Shown here in pieces: positions 12,257 through 23,464 of a stretch of DNA of 64,000 bases. The stretch comes from Hyphodiscus hymeniophilus. Lineage: Eukaryota; Ascomycota; Leotiomycetes; Helotiales; Hyphodiscaceae. The stretch's first letter is position 1. The number at the start of each line of letters is the position of its first letter. Location: the NCBI GenBank assembly GCA_016508695.1, contig VNKQ01000007.1:1973499-2037498 (forward strand), written 5' to 3'. The notes below the pieces were generated by a model that saw nothing but the letters and a program-made list of their open reading frames with translations, made no database searches and was not told the DNA's origin. The position numbers and the translations under genes are program-made.

Positions 12257-12680
12257 TTTACTCGAATGTGCAAATGATATGAGAAGTCTAGAAGGCTGTA
12301 GCTCAGTATCAAACGTTTAGATGCTTTGAGCTGAGATATTATAACAGTATGGTTGTGTTGTCGTAGTTTGCGGGAAACAGTTGAGGTGTGTAGTACTCAC
12401 ATAGCTATTGAGGAGGTCATCAATTGTCCTTAACGTCGCACTCTTTGTGAGCATGTTGACAATAGTAAGCATGAATCACTTTCGACTGATATTCGCCGCA
12501 TTGTCTGTATCGAGTGACTGAACCTACGTAGGTACCATTGTTCTGTTTTCGATTGATAATGAAGTATAAGAGCGGAAACTCGTGACTCTAGCTAAGCAGT
12601 GTGAATCATGAATTGATCCAACATGCCTGACTACTCTTCACAAGGCATCGCAAGTGGCTTACATCTGCATTGCCAAATAT
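12257..12680. other. Intergenic spacer, promoter of the CxxC protein gene
   Basis: 424 bp between the start of the small CxxC protein (transcribed leftwards) and the stop codon of the peptidase gene. It should hold the promoter and 5' UTR of the former and the 3' end of the latter. No distinctive element was recognised. Confidence 0.45.
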
Positions 12681-14828
12681 TCACTCTTTCAGACCAAGCA
12701 AGGTCCTTCGCCATAGCTTTTCCTCCTCCAAAAGCGATGCCTTCAGATTTTTCTCCGCACGAAATCCGTGGCCCTCCCCTTCGAAGACGACAAGTTTCAC
12801 ATCTTTCCCACCTTTCTTCATGACTCGCTCCATTTCCTCCGACTGAGGAAGAGGCACAACTCTATCATCAGCCCCTTGCAACAGCAGGAGGGGACTCTCG
12901 ATTTTATCTGCATGCAAGCAAGGACTCCTATCCCGATAAACCTTCTCCTTCTCCTCCTCGGTTGTATCGTCAGGGAAGATGAGGCGATAAAGATAATGAG
13001 ACTCGTATTTGTGCGTGTCGGTCGAAAGTGTCTTGAGATTTCCTATTCCGTAGAGACTGTTTCCTCCAGCCCATAGCTTCGGAAAGTTCACCAGGGATTG
13101 TAGAACAGTGTAGCCACCAGCACTTCCTCCAACTATGCCAGCCTTTTTCCCATCCACAAGACCAGCTTCCGCTAGATAGGCGACGCAAGATGCAGAGTCT
13201 TCCACATCTTTGATACCCCAGAAGTAGTTGAGAGCTTGACGGTATTCGCGACCATAGCCTGAGCTTCCCACATAGTTGACGTGAACGTAAGCGTAACCTC
13301 GGGATGTCCAGTATTGTGTTGTGAGATCTAATCCGGGAGTGGTGTGGCTAGTAGGTCCACCGTGTATAGAGACAATCACTGGTGGTTTAGAACCGGGGAC
13401 TGGGACATAGGAAGGATTGTGAGGTGGGGTAACGATTGCATGTGCAACTCCCCCAGTCTCCTTTCCTTGGCTCCGGGGGAATGTGACATGCTTTGCAATG
13501 GAATATATTGATGGCGATAACGGGATGGTCGTAGAAGACTTCAAGAGTAACTTTTCAGACGGCTTGGTCACATCCACAGAGTATAGTGCTGATGGCGAAA
13601 TATATTCGCTGCCAAGAATAACGAATTTGGTATCTGAGATTCTTCGGATAGAGTTCATTGGGATATTGACCAAGCCAAGCGGTAACTCGACGGAATTTGA
13701 TGTTTCAATATCAACAAGCAACAAAGAGTCAGTCGCAAGCTTGGTGGCGGTTACCACAAGTTGCTTTGAATTGAGAATTATGTATGTGTTACTGCATCAC
13801 GGTAAGTGAGTTGAATCACAGGACGCAACCAGCGCTTACCTTCCAAGAACAACAAAAGGCCCTTTTGCAGTGATATCAGCATCTTCCCATCCCGCGAGGA
13901 TCATTGGTCGGACTTCAAAGGAAGGGAAGGCCAGGCGATAGAGCTGAGCGAAACCAGTGCGATCGCTTGAAAAGAACAACGTGCCATCCTCGTGCCATTT
14001 CGGTTGCCCTACACTTTCTTCTCCTGCCTTGCCAGCAACGTACTTCGCGTTTGAAATAGAACCATTCTTCCAGTCTGCCACGTATAGCTCACAACCTGTG
14101 AATGGCATATCGGGATGATTCCACTGTGGAGACCTTGAAATCAGTATCAATGCTCGGGGGGAAAATGTAGAAGCAGGCGAATGTCCAGGGGAAAACGCAC
14201 CTGAATCCAGCATATTCTAGATCCGTCATGATTGAACTTCGGCGCCCAATAAAAGTCTGCTCCCTGGCGAATAACTCTCGTGCTCTTGTCATCAGAATTG
14301 ATGAGAACGATCCTATTCTCGACGGTCTCGATAGTGCCTCCGGAATGATCTTCCTGGACGGCGAGGATGAGATTATCGTGACGCGGATGAACGTCAAAGT
14401 CAGCAAATCGAAGCGTTTCGGAAGCATCGACGATTGGCTGAACGTCATCGGCAGCGTTCAGACGAAAGACTCCATTTGTCTTGAAGTCCGAGAAGATTAG
14501 ACTTCCATCCGGGCATGCAAGGCAGGCGCCGCCACCATACTCGTGCACTCTCGTACGGGCGTTATACTGCGGAGGAAGAATATCAATCCACTCGTCGCCC
14601 TGTCGCTCGACAATACAACACCGTCCATTCTCTGCTGGCCTTCCCTCGATCAGGTACACAGAGCCTGCTTTTGGCTTCATCTGTGAGCTAAGAGGACAGT
14701 TTGACATGGAGAAGGTCTCTTACATTTACGTGAACTTCAGCGAAGGACACACTCTTTCCAGAAACCAAGTCTGCGGAGATGGGGCTTTCCCAAGTGCCAT
14801 AGGGTTCAACTTGAGGTTTAAAGGCCAT
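12681..14828 (-). CDS. S9 family prolyl oligopeptidase / acylaminoacyl-peptidase-like
   Basis: Four exons: 14828-14724, 14680-14201, 14123-13840 and 13791-12681, giving 659 aa. Introns are 43, 77 and 48 bp and all phases match. The N-terminal 380 residues look like the beta-propeller that gates access in S9 peptidases (repeats such as RVHEYGGGACLACPDGSLIFSD). The C-terminal alpha/beta-hydrolase has an oxyanion-type SIHGGPTSH segment. The catalytic triad is visible as Ser513 in GGSAGGY, Asp599 in QGADDRVVP and His631 in GEGHGFR. There is no signal peptide, so a cytosolic peptidase trimming short or acylated peptides is expected. The start gives the usual fungal N-terminus (MAFKPQVEPYGTWESPIS). 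Confidence 0.93.
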
Positions 14829-15777
14829 TGCAGAAGCTCTTGATTGACGGGAAGCTTTTGTATACGATCGAGGCCGTAGTCTGTGAAATGGAGATGTTAA
14901 GCTGTTGTTGAAAACGCGGCTGATGATGTGAGATTAAAGCGGGGTAACTCCACGTTTTTGACGTCGCTTTCACGGCCGTTCTAGAAGTAAGACCTTTGCC
15001 ACGGCAGCATAGTCGTACTAAGTAGAGCATGAGTGGTTGTATGGTGTTTACCAGCTATGACTTTATTGAATATATCTTAGAGTGAAGGCGGGTGTGGATG
15101 ATCTTGCATTGGATTGGGTAGTCCGGGGGCGGGAGTCAGGGCCGTTGGGTGGGTTTCAGGGTTCATCTGGCGCAGCATCTGGAAGTTCGCCTACAGGCTA
15201 CAGGGTGAAAGGGGTAGAGGGGTACTCGAGTAATAAGTTACGTTAGTACGCATACTTAAGATCGACGTACTGGGTCAGTTATTAAGTGAATTTTCATGCC
15301 ATTTTAGATACACCAGCGAGCTAAAGGACCTCGGAACACCTTTTACACCGTAAACAATCCCCTGTAGAACTGGCTTTGTTAAACAGCAAGAGACTATTAC
15401 GGGTACCTTGTACTATGAACTAACGTAGCTTACCCCTTTCACCCTGTACGTACAGCTTGGGAGAGACGTGTTCAACCAGTATCTCGCATTTACCTGTTCC
15501 TAATCTCTGCCCTGGTTCCGGTACAATAGGCGAGGAAAAGTCAACGAATACAATAGTACTCGAGTATCTTACCGTCCGACAAGAGCCAAAGATCGACTTC
15601 ATTCACAGGTTCATACCATAGGGTATTAATGATAGATTGCTTCACGGATTTTGAGCCAATTAGCAATCCCAGATCTTTTCAGCGGCTTTGCAAGCTCAAA
15701 ATCAGACAGAATTCAAGTCATATCGAAAGGATTGATAAACTAGTGCGAAGTCTAACAGCCAAAGCTCAGATTACCCT
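14829..15777. other. Intergenic region
   Basis: 950 bp. The left end should be the promoter of the S9 peptidase gene. No coding sequence, repeat or RNA gene was recognised in the rest. Confidence 0.5.
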
Positions 15778-16875
15778 TCATGATAGCTTAATAACCAACT
15801 TCTTTGCGTGGACCCCAGCTCTAACCTGGTCCATCGCACCCTGTAATGCTTCAAGTCCTCCCTGAACCACTTGAACTTCCGGGCTGGGTACTATAGTGCC
15901 CTTCTCGAGCGCCGATGTGATGAAATTGTTGAAGAGCCAGTTCCCCAAGGCCTTCTCGCTCGTCCACAGGCTCTCGCCGGAAATCGACGACGCAGATAAA
16001 CCCTTGACTTCTGGCACGGTTTCCGGCCATGGAAGCACGTGGCTTAATTTGGGATCCTTGCCTCCTGACTTGATCAGCACCTCAGCAGCAGGCTGAAGCG
16101 TGCCAGGTTCAGAGACTGCATCGAATGCATACGAGATTGGCTTTCCTACAGCCTTTGCAGCGCTGACTATGTCGTCGACGATCGTGGGAGAATGGTAGTC
16201 GAAGAGCTGTGAGGCTCCGAGCGTCTTGAGATATTTGTGCTGAGCGGGGCTCGCAGTAGCAAAGACGGTAAACCCGATGAGATTGGCGAGTTGGATAACC
16301 ATGGTGCCAACGGAACCACTCCCACCCCAGACGAGAAGTATCGAGTCCTGCTTATTTGCAGGCGCGGAAGTTGGTCGAGCAAGGCCAAGGTTCTTGAAAA
16401 GACCGACGCTCGCCGTACCGCCACCCATAGGAATCAAGGCTCCTTTCTCAAAGCTGATGTTATCTGGTAGCTTAGCTGTAGTTATCACGGGTGTGATGGT
16501 GTATGACTGGAATGCGCCATGGCCGTTCTCACCAGTTGCAAACCCGCTGGCGTAACCAATGACACGGTCTCCAGCCTTAAAGGCAGTAACATCTGGACCT
16601 ACGGACTCGACAACACCAGTGACATCTGTAATGCAAATCAGGAGTTGCGGCTGTAAATGTCAAGGGAAACTCTTACCGCTGCCAAGAACCGCGGGGTAGG
16701 AAGGAATTGCAAATCCCCATGCTTGTCTTTTCCAGTCGACGGGGTTAACCGCAATGGCATGGTTGCGGATCAAGACTTCGCCAGCACCAGGTTTTGGTAT
16801 GGGGAGTGTATCGATAACCAGGGGGGTGGCAGCAGCATTCAAGAGCGCCGCTTTGTTTGTAGTGGTTGCAGACAT
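15778..16875 (-). CDS. Medium-chain reductase, quinone oxidoreductase / trans-enoyl reductase type
   Basis: Two exons, 16875-16677 and 16625-15778, with a 51-bp intron; 348 aa, the normal length for the family. The N-terminal GroES-like domain begins MSATTTNKAALLNAAATPLV and contains NHAIAVNPVDWKRQAWG and GVVESVGPDV. The Rossmann domain has ILLVWGGSGSVGTMVIQLA, an NADPH-binding loop. The zinc-ligand cysteines of true alcohol dehydrogenases are absent, so it should be a zinc-independent NADPH-dependent reductase of quinones or enoyl groups. Some relatives work as stand-alone trans-acting enoyl reductases of polyketide synthases, but no such synthase is in this window. The start is the ATG in a good context rather than the upstream in-frame extension. 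A TATA-like element (tatatatc in the plus orientation) lies about 95 bp upstream. Confidence 0.92.
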
Positions 16876-17981
16876 TGTAGATGTGTGTTTTGGGTAAGAT
16901 ATTGTTGAGGTATGGATGTGAGAAATGGATGGTTTGTCTCTGTCATGAAAGTGATCTGGTGTCAACTATATATCTTTCTTCTCGGTCTCGCAGTTAACTC
17001 AAAACGATCCTTCTCCATCATCTCGCTCCCGTAAGTCACAGGACTAACGTGAGCAATTGATACAAATTTCGCCGGTGCGGCGGTGCATCAACGCTGGAAG
17101 CCGCCACAAACAAAATTCGCCGCGAACATTAATAATGATGCCAATAGATCATGTTGAGAAAGAATTGTTTTTTGTTGTGCCAAGGTAAGGGTCGATGCTT
17201 ATTTTTGCATGTTGATCAGGGGTGGATGATTTCAGTTGGAGCTGAATGCAGGTCTCATTATCTGTCTATTTACTCATGCTTACACAATGACCGCATCCAT
17301 AAATCAAGGGTTGGACATTGAGCTCTCACCGTGCTGATAAGAGCCATTCAATCCAGCTCAACTTTCACAGGAAACGGACCTCTGCGGCGATATGGTAAAC
17401 ACAGATCGTACCAAAATCTCTATGGTCTGAAGATGGCGTCCACAGCAATTTCTGCCACCAGTATCAATGGCAGAGTAAGACGAACTCAAATAAACTCTCG
17501 GCTTGCGTCAAACCAAGCCCATGGCTAGATCTACCAAGCCACTCTTGGGGACCATAAGCTCGCATCGGAAAGACTTCCACGGTCCCAGTACACTTCACGT
17601 GCCTTTGTGACGACGCAGCTACTTCAGATTGGCGAACGAACTGTTGCTTTAGCCACACTGCACTCGAATCGTGGAGTTAGAAGCGGTAGTGCAGGTGTAG
17701 AGAGCTGAATCGTATTTCCAGTTTCGAATTCGGTTGGAATCCTCTACCGGAATCCATCACCTCGATCTTCTCCTTCTTTCTCTGCAGCCCTTTGCGTCTC
17801 ACTTCTCCTCCTGTCTGTATACACCAAGAACGAACTCAGGAAAACAACCGACCCCACTAGCCTCAAACTATTACTTGGGAAAGAGAGGAGAAAGAGAAAT
17901 AACTATTTATCAAGCATATAATTCTTATATTGCATCAATATATAAAGCCATTCAACCATCCTTTTCGCAGAGATCTATATG
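16876..17981. other. Intergenic region
   Basis: 1.1 kb between the reductase start and the stop of the transcription factor gene. The left end should contain the reductase promoter. No further gene or repeat was recognised. Confidence 0.5.
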
Positions 17982-19908
17982 CTATGTCGGCGTTGTTGCC
18001 ATCGTAACTAGCATACCTAATCCATCAATCTCGGAATACCAGTGATCAAGTTCATTGGTGTTGGTGAGACCTTTCTTTGTACTCAGGTGATGCATATCCC
18101 ATAGATCACCCAGACTGCTTGGTTGAAGGCTTTTCATGATTCCAATATAACGGCTGTACTCGGCTTCCCAGGCAAGTCGATTGGTCGCTTCCCATAACCT
18201 CTTACTACATGGCAGACGTGTGCTTCGGAACTCCGTCATAGCCTGGCTGGCTTCCGTGCCCATGACTAGTATGATTAAGAAGCACACGTTGGTGATTCTT
18301 GAAGTCATGGTTAGAACGGTTTTGCAATTTCATGAAAGAAATGATGCTTTACAAACCTTCGTCTTGATTCGGCGAAGATCCAATCTTCCCAGACCCCCTC
18401 AAACCCTTCGGAACCATCGGAGCCGTAAGTCTCACAAGATTGCTCTTTGACGCGCCCAAGAAGTTTCTAAATTGTTAGGCACAAGTAAGCACTCTTCAAC
18501 TCTGCAAACATAATGATGGAAGATTTTACCATCATTGTCTTAAACATTCCCGATTTTGATGCAGTGTCTCGGGTCCCTGCGTCTGAAATTTGCATGATTA
18601 TATATATTATCATAGCTTGAATCGCAGCCAATGTCTCCTCTTTCAGAAACAAATGCATCTATTAGTGAAAACCAATTAGCTGCAGCGTTCAAATGGACAG
18701 GCGGTAAGATTCGAGTTTTAGGAGGAAGTTTCAGCAAAGTTGAGCACAGATTGTGCAGAAAGACAATAAATGCAAGAATGACGGGGTACAATGAATCATC
18801 CCCTGCACACACCCGTCACATCTCAGCAAGAGAGGTACATTGACAGATGGTGCGCAGCAGCAAGGATTTTAAGAAGGAACGTCAACTGACCCGATTACCT
18901 ATCCTCGCCACTTCAGCTTCAATGGTCCGCCACAGAAACCTATGAGATTCCGGTGTCCTCGCTTCGAACATGTGGGCAATACTTATACATATCGCAAACG
19001 TCTCTGGGATGGGCGAGTTCACCAACGAGTCATGTTGGCTGTAACTGGCCGGATGAATAAAAGGAGGCAGGGTAGCTGTTTGCAAAATCAACTTCGGATA
19101 AGTTCGGAGCATGCCAGAAATAAAAATCTGCTCATGGCGTGGGAAAGAGCTCGTCTTTTGCAGAGCAGTTGATTCCGCTGCAACCATTTCAGATTGCTGT
19201 ACCTCGGCTGGTGGAGAGAACGCATTCCAGGATTGGGCCGTATGTCCTCCAATAAGATCCCGAGACATGTAGTCGAATTCAAAGTTATTGAATGTTGGGG
19301 GATCGTAGTTAGGGAAAGGAGAATACAGAGTCCCAGGGCAAGGGTCCAATAGGTTGTCGATGGACGTTGAAAGTGCCGTATTGTTGTGTAAAGAGAATTC
19401 TTTCCCATCCAAAGCCATGCTTCCTGACGACACCTCGTAGAATTTTTCGTCTGCTTGAAAATCAAGACTACTCTGTGAGCTGCCTGATTGCGTTCCGTAA
19501 GCTGGAGACGACGCAGCAAATATATCTGGAGGTGTATCTGAGTTCGATTTCCCTTCGCTGTAAGGTTCTTCTATCTTGGCCTGTTCAACAGAAGTTCGAT
19601 CGACGTTATGCGCATAACGATTTTCATACGCACAGGCTATCCCTTTGGTTTTACAACGTGTACAAGGAATACCAAAGTCGCATTTTGTCTTTGCTTTGCT
19701 GCATACGAGGCATGCTTTTTCCCGACCAGACTGGCGTCTACTCCTCCTTTTACAATAAGGAACATGTCGATCACGAGATAATTCTAAGGGCGGTCAGTCC
19801 TACTAAGATATAAGACATGATACAGTTGTTACCTTTCGCAAAGGGTTTTGAGCAGAGAGCACAGAAGTACAGGGCTGGAGTCACGGACATGCTTGGGGAG
19901 TTTTCCAT
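17982..19908 (-). CDS. C2HC zinc finger + Zn2Cys6 fungal transcription factor
   Basis: Five exons: 19908-19833, 19783-18899, 18639-18530, 18466-18357 and 18297-17982, giving 498 aa with phases agreeing throughout. Splicing at residue 26 completes a C2HC finger (Cys16, Cys19, His32, Cys36; FCALCSKPFAK then ELSRDRHVPYC). It is followed at 50-76 by a Zn2Cys6 cluster (ACLVCSKAKTKCD..CTRCKTKGIAC). This tandem arrangement is known in filamentous fungi. The C-terminal regulatory region shows family-like blocks (TLAAIQAMIIYIIM, WEDWIFAESRRR). The third intron in the model is long (259 bp, 18640-18898). Its acceptor was chosen because it restores the TLAAIQ frame; an alternative acceptor at 18803 leads into a dead-end frame. 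Targets are unknown. Confidence 0.85.
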
Positions 19909-20621
19909 GGTGGAACTGGCGGAGATATTCCTTCGGTTTACAAATGTGGCGCTGGAAACACTTCTGACCACAGGTAATATCCATCTCGAGCTTACTTCGG
20001 TACTCGAATATACAGTCGTGATCAGGTGTTGTCCTTCGGTTTGTCATCAAGACGTAAGCATAAGCACTTATTATTGCTGCTGGTCCCTGCAACTTTGCAA
20101 TACGCAATGCTACAGTATTAGCAAAGATGACAGAAACACCTTTGAGAAGACCTAAAATAGTGATTATATTGACGAAAGGAGAGAAGACTCGATGAAAGTT
20201 CAGGCAATACCATCTTAAGTGGGCAGCGTGATGCAATCACGTGACCAGACATTACTTGAGTGAATCCCTACCTTCAATAAGTTGAATTATCTTTGGGCTG
20301 TCTAATTAAAGAATCAATAACTATAAACTCAATACTCGCATAGAACTCATGGTATGTTATGTGTTCGAATTGATTATCGTGCCAACATGTAAGAAACCCA
20401 GGAGAAGACAAGGCTTCGAAGCTAGCGAAAGATTTTATCAGCCTTGCGCATATGTTTGGAGCTTTGACAGCTCGACAGGACAATCTCTCCAACACCAACA
20501 TCAACATCCAGAAGAATGTCGTCTCACGTACTAAGATAAACTAGTGCCATATCTCCAGCTTCGAGCGCAACAACCACTGGCTTCATCGTACGATGCTTCT
20601 ATTTCGGAATCAACCCAAACA
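19909..20621. other. Divergent promoter region
   Basis: 713 bp between the transcription factor (leftward) and BCS1 (rightward). It should contain both promoters. Frames inside it show no domain and overlap each other on both strands. Confidence 0.5.
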
Positions 20622-22013
20622 ATGACCGACCCAACTAAAACCGCAAAACCCTTCCTCCCTCTCGACACCCTTTTTGAAAACCCAGTTTTTGCAGGTGGCA
20701 TTGGGCTCGCTGGTCTTGGAGTAGCAGCTCAAATTGGCCGCAAGTCTGTCATCAGAGGCGCAAGTCTGATCAAGCAACGCCTCTTGGTCAACCTCGAAAT
20801 TAGCAAACAGGATCCTTCCTATCCATGGATATTGCAATGGCTCGCTCGACCTCGCGCTTCGAATAGCATCATCACGAACAGTCTCACCAGGATTCATCAT
20901 CTGTCCATGAGAACGATCCAGTCGAAAGCCTCACAGAGTGGGCCGGCACATACAAAGTTCTCGCTGGAACCCGGCTTCGGGAAACAGATTATACAGCACA
21001 AGAATGCATATATCTCGGTCAGTCGAGAGAAGTCGGCCACTGCCGTACACCTGACAACTGGCGAGCCACACGAGACGGTTACCTTCACAACCCTATACGC
21101 GTTTCGACATATATTCGAGGACATTTTTGATGAGGCATATAGGATGGCTCAAAAGGCGCAGGAAGGGAAGACGATCATGTATAAGGGTAGCATGGGATGG
21201 ACGCCACTTGGAGAGGCGCGGAGGAAGCGACCTTTACACTCTGTCATACTGGATGAAGGAGTTAAAGAGAGAATAGTAGACGACGTGAAAGAATTCCTAC
21301 GAAGTAGGCAGTGGTATGTGGATCGTGGTATTCCGTATAGGAGAGGGTATCTGCTCTATGGCCAACCGGGCAGTGGCAAGAGTTCGTTCATACAAGCATT
21401 GGCGGGAGAGTTAGACTTTGGAATCGCACTGGTCAATTTGAGCGAGAGGGGAATCACGGACGATAAGCTGGGAGCTCTTTTCACGAGTCTTCCGCCGCGG
21501 ACCCTCATTCTCCTGGAAGATGCAGATGCAGCCTTCTCGAATCGAAGACAAGTCGGATCAGACGGATACAGCGGTAGTACGGTCACATTCTCCGGGCTGT
21601 TGAATGCGCTGGACGGTGTTGCTGCTGGGGAAGAACGGATTGCTTTCCTTACCACAAATCATATCGAGCGATTGGACCCTGCTCTAATTCGGCCTGGAAG
21701 GGTGGATATGACTGTGAGGATTGGAGAAGCGACAAGATATCAAGCCGCAGAGATGTGGAAACGATTTTATGGGGACATTGATGAAGATGAGAAAGGACAA
21801 GAAACATTTCTACAGAGGTTGGAAGGTCTTGGTCTTGTCGCTTTCGGCGAGAAGCCAGCCAAATCAAAGATCAGCACCGCCGCAATCCAAGGGTTATTCC
21901 AATTCAACAAAGACAATATGGATGGAGCAATTGGGATGGTTGAAGGATTGATCCCGAAGCGGTATGAACCTGAATCACAAGAGTCTGAAGGCATTAAAGT
22001 TGCTCCTAGCTAA
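20622..22013 (+). CDS. BCS1: Mitochondrial AAA chaperone BCS1
   Basis: Single exon of 463 aa starting at MTDPTKTAKPF; the upstream in-frame extension starts with GTG and is not needed. A short hydrophobic segment (VFAGGIGLAGLGVAA, about 22-37) is the single transmembrane anchor. The BCS1-specific domain follows (LEISKQDPSYPWILQWLA). The AAA domain has a Walker A at about 247-254 (GQPGSGKS), a Walker B (LILLEDADAAF, about 295) and an arginine-finger region (RLDPALIRPGRVDM). BCS1 sits in the inner mitochondrial membrane and translocates the folded Rieske Fe-S protein during complex III assembly. The Walker A second residue is Gln where Pro is usual. The length and N-terminal domain fit the true orthologue rather than one of the BCS1-like paralogues common in fungi. 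Confidence 0.93.
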   Translation: MTDPTKTAKPFLPLDTLFENPVFAGGIGLAGLGVAAQIGRKSVIRGASLIKQRLLVNLEISKQDPSYPWILQWLARPRASNSIITNSLTRIHHLSMRTIQSKASQSGPAHTKFSLEPGFGKQIIQHKNAYISVSREKSATAVHLTTGEPHETVTFTTLYAFRHIFEDIFDEAYRMAQKAQEGKTIMYKGSMGWTPLGEARRKRPLHSVILDEGVKERIVDDVKEFLRSRQWYVDRGIPYRRGYLLYGQPGSGKSSFIQALAGELDFGIALVNLSERGITDDKLGALFTSLPPRTLILLEDADAAFSNRRQVGSDGYSGSTVTFSGLLNALDGVAAGEERIAFLTTNHIERLDPALIRPGRVDMTVRIGEATRYQAAEMWKRFYGDIDEDEKGQETFLQRLEGLGLVAFGEKPAKSKISTAAIQGLFQFNKDNMDGAIGMVEGLIPKRYEPESQESEGIKVAPS

Positions 22014-22213
22014 TAGGCATATGGAGGGACTCCGAGATCATGCATATTTAGGCTGCAAATATAGGAGCAAATGTTTGATTTATTGCAGCACCAAGATACC
22101 AGTGTACATATATCAATGTATCGTCATATTCCTCAATTTATGCGACGTCAATTCCAAGAACTCCGTATAACATCTCTTGCAACACAACGGGAAGTTACCC
22201 TCAGCCATCCAAC

Positions 22214-22561
22214 CTACTGGCGACCAGAACTGGTACCATCCTCAGGGCCCGGAAGGCCCTCTTCATCACCCGGTTCACGATATCCTCCGCTTGGCTTTGC
22301 ACCCCTGGTACGCTCGTTGATCACATTCGACCGATCAATCGCATCGTTGTCGTCCTTGACTACGTTCAATATCAGTATGAGATATGCAAGGTCAGAGGTA
22401 TCATTGATCTCACCAAGCTGCTCGTCGGAATTCGCGGTCTCGGCAGAGATGGGATCCTCAACGTCTGCACCGTCGGACTGCACTGGGATTGGGTCTTGCT
22501 TCTGGCCCGCCCGGGAAACGTAGTCGTTGTCCTGGACATCTGCTTGGTCGGTGGAAGACAT
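22214..22561 (-). CDS. Small acidic hypothetical protein
   Basis: A single-exon frame of 115 aa with an ATG start, tail-to-tail with BCS1. The sequence is acidic and polar (SSTDQADVQDNDYVS; ETANSDEQLGEINDTSDL) with one short hydrophobic helix (AYLILILNVV). No domain is recognised. The other strand in this stretch also has an open frame, so this could be fortuitous. It is favoured because its start is well placed and its composition is protein-like. Confidence 0.4.
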   Translation of the reverse strand: MSSTDQADVQDNDYVSRAGQKQDPIPVQSDGADVEDPISAETANSDEQLGEINDTSDLAYLILILNVVKDDNDAIDRSNVINERTRGAKPSGGYREPGDEEGLPGPEDGTSSGRQ

Positions 22562-23464
22562 TTTGGGTTTGAAGTTGTAAGGGATGGTTGATTGGTAGTA
22601 TTGGAATTTGGGAAGAGTAGGAATAAAACGTCTCTATCAACTCACTGCAAGTTGAGCTTCTTATGTCCAGATCTTGCCTCGAGTTCCGAGCACTTACCCC
22701 CCTTGATCTACAATATCAGAGCATCATTGACTCTCCAGACAATGGCCTTAGGCTCCGTAGATATAAAGAGGGTGAGATCATGACTGCCGCGGGTTCTCAA
22801 TAATGAGACTAAATAACTAATTATCCCGAACAATGTCTGAACATGGAAACCCCCATGTGGTGGTCCCTTGCACACACATATGAGGCTGAAAGTCAATGAC
22901 GTTTACTTTCAGCCTCGTCAGTCGCTAGACCTCGACCGCTGGCCTAGGCGACTTCCTAGCTTCAGGAACGATCGGACAACGGATGGATCATGATCATTAC
23001 GATTTTGCAGCAAGAGCCCGTCGATCACGAGATATGAGGGTAGGTCACGGGTTTCATCCTTGGAACTTGTTCGTTATACGATTACGATGTTTATGTGAAA
23101 CTTGTCTTTATACGATTACGATGTCATGAAACTCAAGAGCATGGCTGCATGCAGCACGCTTCTCTGAAGCCTCCGCATCATGGCAGGATTTGGTGGTGAT
23201 GCGGCCGGTAATCCGTGATGCTGATTTCATCATGAAGCCATTCCACGCCACTTATCTGATGTATGTCCATCACTCACATTCCACGGGGTATTGATACGGA
23301 CGGTGGAGTCTTCTCTCGCCAACTGCATTACTCTTAACCGTTCATTATCTTGGGGCATCAATCACCTTTGGATTCCGCGGTCAACAATATTGTTATGTTA
23401 TGATACTTCAATCTCATTCCATTCTGAAAGAGTCTAGATGAGAAGCGTAGTCAGCAAGTTAAGG
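22562..23464. other. Intergenic region
   Basis: 900 bp without a gene. A 15-base motif, tatacgattacgatg, occurs twice about 38 bases apart (near 23074 and 23112). Nothing else was recognised. Confidence 0.5.
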
